Positions 1-7,181 of a DNA stretch of 64,000 nucleotides are shown here, piece by piece. The notes below the pieces were generated by a model. It was not told the DNA's origin. It saw only the letters and a list, made by a program, of their open reading frames with translations, and ran no database searches. A program made the position numbers and the translations under genes. Each line of letters starts with the position of its first letter. Positions within the stretch are counted from its first letter, which is position 1. This DNA is from Glaciecola flavus (lineage in GTDB: Bacteria > Pseudomonadota > Gammaproteobacteria > Enterobacterales > Alteromonadaceae). The stretch covers positions 248,001 through 312,000 of the forward strand of contig NZ_JBHRSW010000005.1 of NCBI RefSeq assembly GCF_042646125.1, in the 5' to 3' direction.

Positions 1-1
1 T

Positions 2-52
2 ATTACTCAAGGCATTATGCCACGTGGAGCAAAAAATGAGCTGTACAGATAA
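2..52 (+). CDS. 3' end of an unrecognised gene (partial)
   Basis: An open frame enters from the left edge and stops with TAA at 50-52, giving the tail ITQGIMPRGAKNELYR. The frame is too short to identify a family. Another frame also stays open for a while, so the assignment rests only on position just before the tRNA promoter. In E. coli the gene before metT is asnB, but this tail does not resemble the AsnB C-terminus as I remember it. Low certainty. Confidence 0.25.
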   Translation: MTQGIMPRGAKNELYR

Positions 53-85
53 TATGCACTCAATTCAACGCACTGCAAAAAAGGG

Positions 86-114
86 TTGACGCCCACCACT
101 CATATCAGCATAAT
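86..114 (+). promoter_or_regulatory. sigma70-type promoter of the tRNA operon
   Basis: A TTGACG -35 box (86-91) and a CATAAT -10 box (109-114) are separated by exactly 17 bp. They lie about 30 bp before the first tRNA. The bases after the -10 box are GC-rich (acgcgcc), the kind of discriminator found at stringently controlled stable-RNA promoters. The boxes are seen directly; stringent control is inference. Confidence 0.7.
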
Positions 115-144
115 ACGCGCCACTCTGGAAGCACAGAGAAATGT

Positions 145-221
145 GGCTACGTAGCTCAGCTGGTTAGAGCACATCACTCATAATGATGGGGTCGCAGGTT
201 CGAGTCCCGCCGTAGCCACCA
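145..221 (+). tRNA. tRNA-Met (CAT), elongator type
   Basis: A 77-nt cloverleaf with acceptor stem GGCTACG/CGTAGCC and an encoded CCA at 219-221. The anticodon stem CATCA/TGATG holds loop CTCATAA, giving anticodon CAT. The acceptor starts with a normal G-C pair, which argues against initiator tRNA. It is the first gene of a Met-Leu-Gln-Gln operon with the same order as E. coli metT-leuW-glnU-glnW. Confidence 0.95.
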
Positions 222-247
222 ATTAATCAGTGCTTTTAGGTAAATAT

Positions 248-332
248 GCGGAAGTGGTGGAATTGGTAGACACGCTGGATTTAGGTTCCAGTGCTTCACG
301 GCGTGAGAGTTCAAGTCTCTCCTTCCGCACCA
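248..332 (+). tRNA. tRNA-Leu (TAG)
   Basis: An 85-nt tRNA with the long variable arm of class II tRNAs, acceptor GCGGAAG/CTTCCGC and encoded CCA. Anticodon stem CTGGA/TCCAG encloses loop TTTAGGT, giving anticodon TAG, which reads CUN leucine codons. It lies 26 nt after tRNA-Met and is probably cotranscribed with it. Confidence 0.95.
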
Positions 333-337
333 AAAGT

Positions 338-413
338 TGGGGTATAGCCAAGTTGGTAAGGCAGCGGGTTTTGATCCCGCCATTCGTAGGTTCGAGTCCT
401 GCTACCCCAGCCA
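338..413 (+). tRNA. tRNA-Gln (TTG), copy 1
   Basis: A 76-nt tRNA with acceptor TGGGGTA/TACCCCA, an unpaired G discriminator and encoded CCA. The anticodon loop TTTTGAT gives anticodon TTG. A U1-A72 acceptor pair is normal for bacterial tRNA-Gln. It starts 5 nt after the Leu tRNA and is identical base for base to the second Gln tRNA at 453-528. Confidence 0.95.
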
Positions 414-452
414 CTTTTGGATATTTACTCAGATACCTCTTAACACCTCTAC

Positions 453-528
453 TGGGGTATAGCCAAGTTGGTAAGGCAGCGGGTTTTGATCCCGCCATTC
501 GTAGGTTCGAGTCCTGCTACCCCAGCCA
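453..528 (+). tRNA. tRNA-Gln (TTG), copy 2
   Basis: An exact 76-nt duplicate of the upstream tRNA-Gln, separated from it by 39 nt of unrelated sequence. It is the last tRNA of the operon. A short T-run follows immediately, but no clear hairpin outside the tRNA itself is visible. Confidence 0.95.
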
Positions 529-572
529 TTTTTATTCATACACATTCACTTCAATAATGCTTTTCACTGTAC

Positions 573-593
573 TTTATCTTTAGTAAAGATAAA
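573..593. repeat. 21-bp perfect palindrome overlapping a TTGACA box, upstream of the symporter gene
   Basis: TTTATCTTTA, a single G, then TAAAGATAAA: 10-bp arms with a 1-nt centre. It is AT-rich and without a T-tail, so not a terminator. It directly abuts a TTGACA hexamer at 594-599, about 115 bp before the symporter start. The layout suggests an operator for a dimeric regulator. No good -10 box at 16-18 bp spacing was found, so the promoter assignment is uncertain. Confidence 0.5.
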
Positions 594-707
594 TTGACAC
601 TACACCTGAAAAGACTGTTGTGGTATTTTGAAGGCAGTATCGAAGTCAGTCACTTTCAAGCAAAGTGCATGTCCACCATAAAATAATAACAATAATAGGA
701 ATTCTCA

Positions 708-2123
708 GTGATAAATGACGTTGTCGCCTTCGTTAATAATATTCTTTGGGGTCAAGGCCAAGTACTCATATACATGCTATTGATTTGTGGCATTTGGTTT
801 ACTGTTAGACTTAAATTTGTGCAGTTACTCGACTTCAAGCACATGTTTAGCTTGCTAAAAAATAGTAACAAAGATGACGAATCTGGCATTAGCTCTTTTC
901 AAGCGCTTTGCACCAGCCTATCAGCACGAGTCGGTACCGGAAACTTAGCAGGTGTGGCTGTCGCTATTTCACTTGGTGGCGCGGGTGCAATATTTTGGAT
1001 GTGGGTGATTGCTTTTTTGGGTATGGCAACCGGTTATGCCGAAAGTGTGCTTGGTCAAACTTACAAAATACGCGATGCAAATGGTCAATATCGAGGCGGT
1101 CCAGCCTATTACATTAAACAAGGCATTAAAAACTCTTGGTTCTCTATCCTGTTCGCGCTCTGTCTGTTTTTTGGTTATGGTTTCGTTTTTAGTGCGGTAC
1201 AAGCAAATACCATTACCGATGCCATAAACAACAGTTACGGCATCCCAACTCATTATACGGGGCTAGTCATTGCTCTGGTTGCTGGTTTGATCGTGATAGG
1301 CGGTTTGCGCGCGATTGCAAAGTTTGCCGAATGGGTCGTGCCTTTTATGGGCATTACCTATGTACTAGTCGCTTTAATTATCACTTTACTTAATATTCAA
1401 CTGCTGCCAGGTGTCATAGCAGATATCTTCTTGTCTGCTTTTGGCTTGCAAGAAGCAGCAGCAGGTGCATTTGCCGCAGCCGTGAAGAATGGTATTCAGC
1501 GTGGTTTATATTCAAATGAAGCAGGTTCAGGAAGTGTGCCACAAGCAGCAGCTAGTGCCTCCCCCGTACCCAATCACCCCGTATCTCAGGGCTACGTGCA
1601 AATGCTAGGGGTATTCTTTGATACCATGATTTTGTGTACAGCAACGGCTTTTATTATATTGCTGGGCACTGACACCTCAGTAGGTGAAATGCAAGGTATA
1701 CAGTTGACGCAACTAGCAATGGAAAGCCATTTGGGTAGCATGGGAGGAGACTTTGTTGCCGCCGCTATTGGCTTCTTTTCCTTTACCTCTGTCGTAGCCA
1801 ACTATGCCTATGGAGAGAGTAACTTACACCTATTCAAACTAGATAACAAAGTCGGTAAATCGCTTTTCACAGCTGGATACTTGATGATGATCGTGTGGGG
1901 CTCTATGGCTTCATTGCCGACCGTTTGGGCTATGGCCGACATGGCATTAGGCTTAATGACCGTCGTCAATGTTATCGCAATTATGATCTTAACCCCAACT
2001 GTTATCGCTGTTACTAAAGATTATCAACAAAAGCGAAAATCACAACAAACCATCACCTTTAGCGAAAGTGATTGCGAAATACAGGGTGAACTTGAAGAAA
2101 AAATTTGGAAGGGCGAAGCTTAA
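708..2123 (+). CDS. Sodium:alanine/glycine symporter (AGCS family)
   Basis: Inner-membrane secondary transporter of the AGCS family (AlsT/DagA/YaaJ type), which imports small neutral amino acids with sodium. The 471-residue protein has the family length and about ten hydrophobic segments. Family blocks seen include SARVGTGNLAGVAVAISLGG near residue 70, GYAESVLGQ and RGGPAYYI near 105-130, and SNEAGSGSVPQAAASA near 270. The start is GTG preceded by AATAGGA. The hydrophilic C-terminal tail is rich in charged residues. The exact substrate (alanine, glycine or glutamine) cannot be read from sequence. A palindromic operator-like site lies upstream, and it converges on the exonuclease gene. Confidence 0.93.
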   Translation: MINDVVAFVNNILWGQGQVLIYMLLICGIWFTVRLKFVQLLDFKHMFSLLKNSNKDDESGISSFQALCTSLSARVGTGNLAGVAVAISLGGAGAIFWMWVIAFLGMATGYAESVLGQTYKIRDANGQYRGGPAYYIKQGIKNSWFSILFALCLFFGYGFVFSAVQANTITDAINNSYGIPTHYTGLVIALVAGLIVIGGLRAIAKFAEWVVPFMGITYVLVALIITLLNIQLLPGVIADIFLSAFGLQEAAAGAFAAAVKNGIQRGLYSNEAGSGSVPQAAASASPVPNHPVSQGYVQMLGVFFDTMILCTATAFIILLGTDTSVGEMQGIQLTQLAMESHLGSMGGDFVAAAIGFFSFTSVVANYAYGESNLHLFKLDNKVGKSLFTAGYLMMIVWGSMASLPTVWAMADMALGLMTVVNVIAIMILTPTVIAVTKDYQQKRKSQQTITFSESDCEIQGELEEKIWKGEA

Positions 2124-2145
2124 AAAACGTGTTTTCGATGCTAAA

Positions 2146-2185
2146 AGTGTCTAGCACCACAATAAAAAATGTAGCGCTAGACACT
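2146..2185. terminator. Hairpin between convergent symporter and xthA genes
   Basis: AGTGTCTAGC (2146-2155) pairs perfectly with GCTAGACACT (2176-2185) around a 20-nt loop. It sits between two convergent stop codons, so it could serve both strands. Neither side has a strong T-run, so efficiency is doubtful. Confidence 0.45.
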
Positions 2186-2194
2186 TATTAGCGA

Positions 2195-2956
2195 TTAGGC
2201 CATCGTAACACTCACAGGGCAATGATCCGAACCGTAAATTTCGTTGTGTATTTCAGCGCTTGACACGCGATCTTTAATACTCTGAGAAACTAAAAAGTAA
2301 TCTATCCTCCAGCCTACATTTCTCTCCCTAGCACCTGCTCGGTAACTCCACCAAGTGTACTTAGCTTCTTCGTGATGTAGTAAGCGAAATGTATCGACAA
2401 AGCCTGCGGCACACAAGTTATCGATGCCATCAATTTCTTCCTGCATGTAACCTGCACTTTTGTTGTAATTTGGTTTTGGACGCGCCAAATCAATATCTTT
2501 GTGCGCTACGTTTAAATCCCCACAAACGACAACAGGCTTGCCTTTCTCTAACTCTTTTAAATAGTTTAAAAAGTCTGCATCCCATTGCTGGCGATAGCTC
2601 AGACGTTTTAAGGCGCTTCCCGAATTTGGCGTATAAACAGTTACTAAATAATAGTCTTCAAACTCTGCACACAAAACACGCCCTTCTTGGTCATGCTCTT
2701 CTATTTGAATATCTTTACTCACGCTCAATGGTGCTTTACGAGTGATTATTGCTGTACCCGAGTAACCTTTTTTTATCGCTGAATTAGTGAATATCTCGTA
2801 GCCTGATAAATCTTGTAAGGCCTCAAGGACTTGTTCATCTTGCGCCTTAGTCTCTTGCAAGCAAAGAACATCACAGTCTAGAGCGGAAAAAGATCCCCAA
2901 AAATCTTTTTTCAGTACCGCCCTCACTCCATTTACGTTCCATGACACTAACTTCAT
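2195..2956 (-). CDS. xthA: Exodeoxyribonuclease III (AP endonuclease)
   Basis: Mg-dependent AP endonuclease and 3'-5' exonuclease of base-excision repair, EEP superfamily. The 253 residues contain the family motifs in order: WNVNGVRA near the N-terminus (metal-binding Asn), LQETK (metal-binding Glu), TVYTPNSG, GDLNVAH (catalytic Asp/Asn), WRIDYFLVS and the C-terminal GSDHCPV with the catalytic Asp-His pair. The protein is nearer the ExoA-type branch (NVNGVRA) than to E. coli Xth as I recall it (NINGLRA), so the symbol is by function. Single gene, convergent with the symporter. Confidence 0.93.
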   Translation of the reverse strand: MKLVSWNVNGVRAVLKKDFWGSFSALDCDVLCLQETKAQDEQVLEALQDLSGYEIFTNSAIKKGYSGTAIITRKAPLSVSKDIQIEEHDQEGRVLCAEFEDYYLVTVYTPNSGSALKRLSYRQQWDADFLNYLKELEKGKPVVVCGDLNVAHKDIDLARPKPNYNKSAGYMQEEIDGIDNLCAAGFVDTFRLLHHEEAKYTWWSYRAGARERNVGWRIDYFLVSQSIKDRVSSAEIHNEIYGSDHCPVSVTMA

Positions 2957-3092
2957 ACTCTGTCTCTCTGCAATTAGAAATCGATAAGGTGATGATTATA
3001 CTTTACATTACAAGGCGATTGACACTATTGTATTGGAGTTAATTGAGAAAGTGTCAGGTAAGGTTCTTCGCGTCAATAAAAAGGAGAGAGTA

Positions 3093-3461
3093 ATGGACAA
3101 CCTAGAAGAAAATTTTAAGCCTTGGGGAATGGAGTTAAAAGTGTATTTGATGTTGATGCACTTAAGTACATTAGCTGGCTTCGTCATTCCATTTGGAGGG
3201 CTCATCCTTCCCATTGTAATGTGGGTGACAAATAAGGAAAACAGCAAAGATATTGATGAGCATGGAAAGGTAGTAATGAATTGGGTGATAAGCGCGATCA
3301 TCTACTCAATTATTTGCACAATCCTTACTTTCATTCTAATTGGTATTTTAGGGTTTATCGTATTGGGGATATGCGCACTGGTTTTCGCAATAATAGGCGC
3401 GATTAAAGCAAATGACGGTATTCTCTGGCATTACCCACTTAGTATTAAATTTTTTAAATGA
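3093..3461 (+). CDS. DUF4870 small membrane protein
   Basis: A 122-residue protein with hydrophobic segments typical of DUF4870 (Tic20-like fold): a first segment around MLMHLSTLAGFVIPFGGLIL, the conserved polar link with DEHGKVVMNWVISA, then two further membrane spans. The start is taken at ATG 3093 because AAGGAGAG lies 4-8 nt before it; the open frame extends 20 codons upstream without a comparable ribosome site. No function is known for the family beyond membrane location. It is followed directly by a strong terminator shared with sucD on the other strand. Confidence 0.75.
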   Translation: MDNLEENFKPWGMELKVYLMLMHLSTLAGFVIPFGGLILPIVMWVTNKENSKDIDEHGKVVMNWVISAIIYSIICTILTFILIGILGFIVLGICALVFAIIGAIKANDGILWHYPLSIKFFK

Positions 3462-3465
3462 ATCA

Positions 3466-3495
3466 AAAAAGCTCGGTATCACAACCGAGCTTTTT
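3466..3495. terminator. Bidirectional intrinsic terminator (DUF4870 / sucD)
   Basis: A perfect 12-bp stem AAAAAGCTCGGT / ACCGAGCTTTTT with loop ATCACA. The A-run and T-run flank the GC core symmetrically, so it works for the rightward DUF4870 gene and for the leftward suc operon whose last gene sucD ends at 3522. Confidence 0.9.
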
Positions 3496-3521
3496 ACATC
3501 GTTCCATTTCAGTAAGTACGC

Positions 3522-4394
3522 TTACCAGCCAGTGATTTCTCGCAAGCCCTTGCCAATATCAGCAAGTGAGCGAACTGTTTTTACACCTGCATCTTCAAGT
3601 GCTTTAAACTTATCGTCGGCTGTGCCTTTACCACCAGAAATAATTGCTCCAGCATGCCCCATACGCTTACCTGGAGGAGCAGTAACACCAGCAATGTAAG
3701 ACACAACAGGCTTGCTTACATGCTCTTTGATGTACTGAGCGGCTTCTTCTTCGGCGGTTCCGCCAATCTCACCAATCATGACAATCGCTTCTGTTTCTGG
3801 ATCCTTTTCAAACAGGGCTAGAATGTCGATAAAGTTAGAGCCTGGAATCGGATCGCCACCTATACCCACACAACTAGACTGACCAAAACCTTCATCAGTG
3901 GTCTGCTTCACGGCTTCATAAGTTAATGTACCGGAACGAGAAACAATGCCAACTTTACCCTTTTTATGGATGTGGCCTGGCATAATACCAATCTTACATT
4001 CGTCTGGCGTGATCACACCTGGACAGTTAGGCCCAATCATACGAATGCCTTTGCGATTTACATATTCCTTACAGTAAAGCATATCGATTGTTGGAATGCC
4101 TTCAGTTATACACACTATCAATTCGATACCTGCATCAGCCGCTTCGATAATAGAATCTTTACAGAATGGCGCAGGAACATAAATCACGCTTGCTGTAGCA
4201 CCTGTTGCCGCAACGGCTTCTTTAACAGTATCAAATACGGGTAAACCAAGGTGCTCAGTACCACCTTTACCAGGAGTAACACCACCGACCATCTGAGTAC
4301 CGTAAGCAATTGCTTGCTCTGAGTGGAAAGTACCTTGACCACCAGTAAAGCCCTGACAGATAACTTTAGTATCTTTATTAATTAAAACGGACAT
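3522..4394 (-). CDS. sucD: Succinyl-CoA synthetase alpha subunit
   Basis: Alpha subunit of succinate-CoA ligase (ADP-forming), which makes ATP or GTP from succinyl-CoA in the TCA cycle. The 290 residues match the family length. The N-terminal CoA-binding Rossmann part contains GFTGGQGTFHSEQAIAYGT, the middle has GIPTIDML and IGPNCPG, and the phosphohistidine is H247 in RMGHAGAIISGG. The ATG overlaps the sucC stop by one base (TAATG), implying translational coupling. Last gene of the sucABCD run, followed by an intrinsic terminator. Confidence 0.97.
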   Translation of the reverse strand: MSVLINKDTKVICQGFTGGQGTFHSEQAIAYGTQMVGGVTPGKGGTEHLGLPVFDTVKEAVAATGATASVIYVPAPFCKDSIIEAADAGIELIVCITEGIPTIDMLYCKEYVNRKGIRMIGPNCPGVITPDECKIGIMPGHIHKKGKVGIVSRSGTLTYEAVKQTTDEGFGQSSCVGIGGDPIPGSNFIDILALFEKDPETEAIVMIGEIGGTAEEEAAQYIKEHVSKPVVSYIAGVTAPPGKRMGHAGAIISGGKGTADDKFKALEDAGVKTVRSLADIGKGLREITGW

Positions 4395-5560
4395 TATTTA
4401 CCCTCCGCAGCAGCAACTACTTTTTGTGCAGCGTCCGTTAAGGACTCCGCAGCAATGATATCAAGATCGGAACCGGCCAATACCTCACGTCCTAGATCAG
4501 CATTTGTCCCTTCTAAACGCACAACTACTGGTACATTCACGCCTACTTCTTTTACCGCACCAATAATACCTTCAGCGATCATGTCACAACGGACGATTCC
4601 ACCAAAAATATTGACTAGTACTGCTTTTACATTATCGTCAGACAGAATGATTTTAAATGCTTCTGCCACGCGTTCTTTTGTCGCGCCACCACCTACATCG
4701 AGGAAGTTAGCTGGCTTTCCACCATGAAGGTTAACGATATCCATGGTGCCCATTGCCAATCCTGCACCATTGACCATACAGCCAACGTTACCGTCAAGTG
4801 CAACGTAGTTTAGTTCAAACTGCGCAGCGTGTGCTTCACGTGCATCTTCTTGCGAGGGATCGTGCATTTCACGCACTTTGGGTTGACGATACAAGGCATT
4901 GCTATCGACACCTAACTTAGCATCAAGACAGTGTAAATTGCCGTCTTCTTTGATTACTAGTGGGTTGATTTCGATTAATGCAATGTCTAAATCTTCAAAC
5001 ATCTTAGCTAAGCCAAGGAATATTTGTGTGAATTGCTTAACTTGTACGCCTTTAAGACCTAGCTTGAAAGCAATCTCTCTTGCTTGGAATGGTTGAGCGC
5101 CTACTAGGGGATCGATTTCAGCTTTTAAGATTTTTTCTGGTGTTTCTTCTGCTACTTTTTCAATTTCAACACCACCCTCTGTCGAGGCCATGAATACGAT
5201 CTTACGAGAAGTCCGGTCTACGACAGCACCTAAGTACAACTCTTGTGCAATGTCTGTACAAGACTCTACAAGAATTTTACTTACTGGTTGGCCATCAGTG
5301 TCTGTTTGATAAGTGACTAAGTTTTTACCCAACCAGTTTTCAGCAAAGGCTTTAATGTCTTCTTTATTTTTAAGTAACTTAACGCCGCCGGCTTTACCAC
5401 GTCCGCCCGCGTGCACTTGGCACTTAACAACCCATTCTTCGCCGCCGATGCGGTCTGCTGCTTCAACAGCTTCTTCTGGAGTATCAGCAGCATACCCGTC
5501 AGATACCGGCAAGCCGTACTCTTTGAATAGCTGTTTACCCTGATATTCATGCAAATTCAT
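4394..5560 (-). CDS. sucC: Succinyl-CoA synthetase beta subunit
   Basis: ADP-forming beta subunit, 388 residues as in E. coli. It begins MNLHEYQGKQLFKEYGLPV, the ATP-grasp N-terminus. VKCQVHAGGRGKAGGVKL and EINPLV near residue 197 form the nucleotide site, and NGAGLAMGTMD plus NIFGGIVRCD the C-terminal ligase domain. It lies 130 bp after sucB, a gap filled with three hairpins, and overlaps sucD by one base. The ribosome site before the ATG is weak. Confidence 0.97.
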   Translation of the reverse strand: MNLHEYQGKQLFKEYGLPVSDGYAADTPEEAVEAADRIGGEEWVVKCQVHAGGRGKAGGVKLLKNKEDIKAFAENWLGKNLVTYQTDTDGQPVSKILVESCTDIAQELYLGAVVDRTSRKIVFMASTEGGVEIEKVAEETPEKILKAEIDPLVGAQPFQAREIAFKLGLKGVQVKQFTQIFLGLAKMFEDLDIALIEINPLVIKEDGNLHCLDAKLGVDSNALYRQPKVREMHDPSQEDAREAHAAQFELNYVALDGNVGCMVNGAGLAMGTMDIVNLHGGKPANFLDVGGGATKERVAEAFKIILSDDNVKAVLVNIFGGIVRCDMIAEGIIGAVKEVGVNVPVVVRLEGTNADLGREVLAGSDLDIIAAESLTDAAQKVVAAAEGK

Positions 5561-5589
5561 GGTGATTTATCCGATCTTTTAGAGTGATT

Positions 5590-5639
5590 GACTAGGATCT
5601 AGTCAGGTTAAGGGACATCGAAATCGCCGTTGATTTCGA
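5590..5639 (-). promoter_or_regulatory. Two stacked hairpins in the sucB-sucC gap
   Basis: GACTAG/CTAGTC around GAT (5590-5604) and TCGAAATC/GATTTCGA around a 6-nt loop (5618-5639). In the leftward transcript they follow the terminator-like hairpin at 5653-5681 and precede the sucC ribosome site. They may block 3'-5' decay or tune sucCD expression. Stems are seen directly; the role is inference. Confidence 0.5.
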
Positions 5640-5652
5640 CGCTATTTTGTTT

Positions 5653-5681
5653 AAATAAAGGAGCCGTTGGCTCCTTTATTT
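5653..5681 (-). terminator. Terminator/attenuator hairpin after sucB
   Basis: A perfect 13-bp stem AAATAAAGGAGCC / GGCTCCTTTATTT with a 3-nt loop, 10 nt past the sucB stop. The descending arm ends in TTTATTT, so it can terminate part of the leftward transcription before sucCD. It is symmetric, but no rightward gene needs it. Confidence 0.75.
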
Positions 5682-5690
5682 ATGCATTTA

Positions 5691-7172
5691 TCAAACATCC
5701 AACAATAGTCGTGTCGGATCTTCGAGCATTTCTTTTACGGTAACCAAGAAGCCAACCGACTCCTTACCGTCAATGAGCCTGTGGTCATAAGACAATGCCA
5801 AGTACATCATTGGAAGTATTTCTATCTTACCATCTACAACCATCGCGCGCTCCTGTATTTTATGCATACCTAATATCGCGCTTTGCGGTGGATTGATAAT
5901 AGGTGTAGACATCAGTGAACCAAAGACACCGCCATTCGTGATGGTAAAGTTTCCACCTTGTAACTCGTCCAATGATAACTTACCGTCGCGACCTTTAATC
6001 GCAAGCGTTTTGATGCCTTTTTCTATCCCTGCCATACCTAAGGTATCACAGTCTTTAAGCACTGGAGTAACTAGTCCACGAGGCGTAGATACCGCGATAG
6101 AAATATCAAAATAGTTGTGATAACAAATATCATCGCCGTCTAGTGAGGCGTTCACTTCTGGATAACGTTTTAAGGCTTCTGTTACGGCTTTAACGTAAAA
6201 AGACATAAAGCCCAATCGAATGCCGTGACGCTTTTCAAAACTCTCTTGATATTGCTTACGCAAATCCATGATGGGCTTCATGTTGACTTCATTAAAGGTT
6301 GTCAACATTGCTGTAGAGTTTTTAGCTTCTAACAAACGGTTTGCAATAGTTTTCCGCAAGCGTGTCATCGGTACACGTTTTTCAGTGCGGTCACCCAGCA
6401 CAAGACTCGGAGCGCTATCCGCTGGTGCACTAGCAGACGGCGTCGGCGCTGCTTTCAAGTGCTTTTCTACATCTTCTTTCGTGATCCTGCCACCTTTACC
6501 AGTGCCTTTCACAGAAGCAGGGTCAATGTCTTTCTCTGCCAACAAGCGTCTTACAGAAGGAGACAAGGCATCTTCATCACCGGTACTCTCTGTTGCAGGT
6601 GCCGCTGCACTTGGCGCTGAAGCTTTTGCGCCTTCTACAAACTTCGCTATGACTTCTTCTGCAATAACCGTCGCGCCTTCTTCTGCCAAAATTTCACTTA
6701 ACGCACCATCGGCTGGTGCAACCACTTCTAGCACGACTTTATCCGTTTCGATATCAACAAGATTTTGGTCGCGGCTGACTGGCTCTCCGACTTGGACATG
6801 CCAAGTTGCAATGGTTGCATCAGCAACAGATTCAGGCAGTACTGGTACGTTGATATCGCTTACTTTTTGCGAGCCTGTGTCTGCTGATACTGATGGCGAA
6901 GCAGTTGGAGCATCAGGAGCTGGGGTTGCTGCGCCTGCTTCTTCGATGCTACCTATAACTTGCTCACCCAGTACTGTCGCATCATCTTCAAACAAAATCT
7001 CTCCGACTACACCATCCGCGGGTGAGACTACTTCTAGAACGACTTTATCTGTTTCGATATCAACAAGGTTTTGGTCGCGCGTCACTTTATCACCTGCTTT
7101 AACATGCCATGTGGCAATCGTCGCGTCTGCGACAGACTCTGGTAATACGGGAACTTTTATCTCATGTGCCAT
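5691..7172 (-). CDS. sucB: 2-oxoglutarate dehydrogenase E2 (dihydrolipoyl succinyltransferase), two lipoyl domains
   Basis: E2 core of the 2-oxoglutarate dehydrogenase complex, transferring succinyl groups to CoA. The 493 residues are longer than E. coli SucB (about 405) because there are two lipoyl domains: residues 1-78 with lipoyl-lysine K43 and about 105-180 with K145, both in IETDKVVLEVV. Ala/Pro-rich linkers follow each. The E3/E1-binding domain is about 203-239 (SPSVRRLLAEKDID). The catalytic CAT domain ends with SYDHRLIDGKE, which contains the active-site His. A 41-nt stretch is nearly identical in the two domains (6733-6773 and 7039-7079, two mismatches). The gene starts 9 nt after sucA. 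Confidence 0.97.
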   Translation of the reverse strand: MAHEIKVPVLPESVADATIATWHVKAGDKVTRDQNLVDIETDKVVLEVVSPADGVVGEILFEDDATVLGEQVIGSIEEAGAATPAPDAPTASPSVSADTGSQKVSDINVPVLPESVADATIATWHVQVGEPVSRDQNLVDIETDKVVLEVVAPADGALSEILAEEGATVIAEEVIAKFVEGAKASAPSAAAPATESTGDEDALSPSVRRLLAEKDIDPASVKGTGKGGRITKEDVEKHLKAAPTPSASAPADSAPSLVLGDRTEKRVPMTRLRKTIANRLLEAKNSTAMLTTFNEVNMKPIMDLRKQYQESFEKRHGIRLGFMSFYVKAVTEALKRYPEVNASLDGDDICYHNYFDISIAVSTPRGLVTPVLKDCDTLGMAGIEKGIKTLAIKGRDGKLSLDELQGGNFTITNGGVFGSLMSTPIINPPQSAILGMHKIQERAMVVDGKIEILPMMYLALSYDHRLIDGKESVGFLVTVKEMLEDPTRLLLDV

Positions 7173-7181
7173 CGGCTCTTC

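Noticed and set aside
174..498. Minus-strand frames across the tRNA cluster
   Set aside because: They only translate the complement of tRNA genes, and their repeated start reflects the two identical tRNA-Gln copies.
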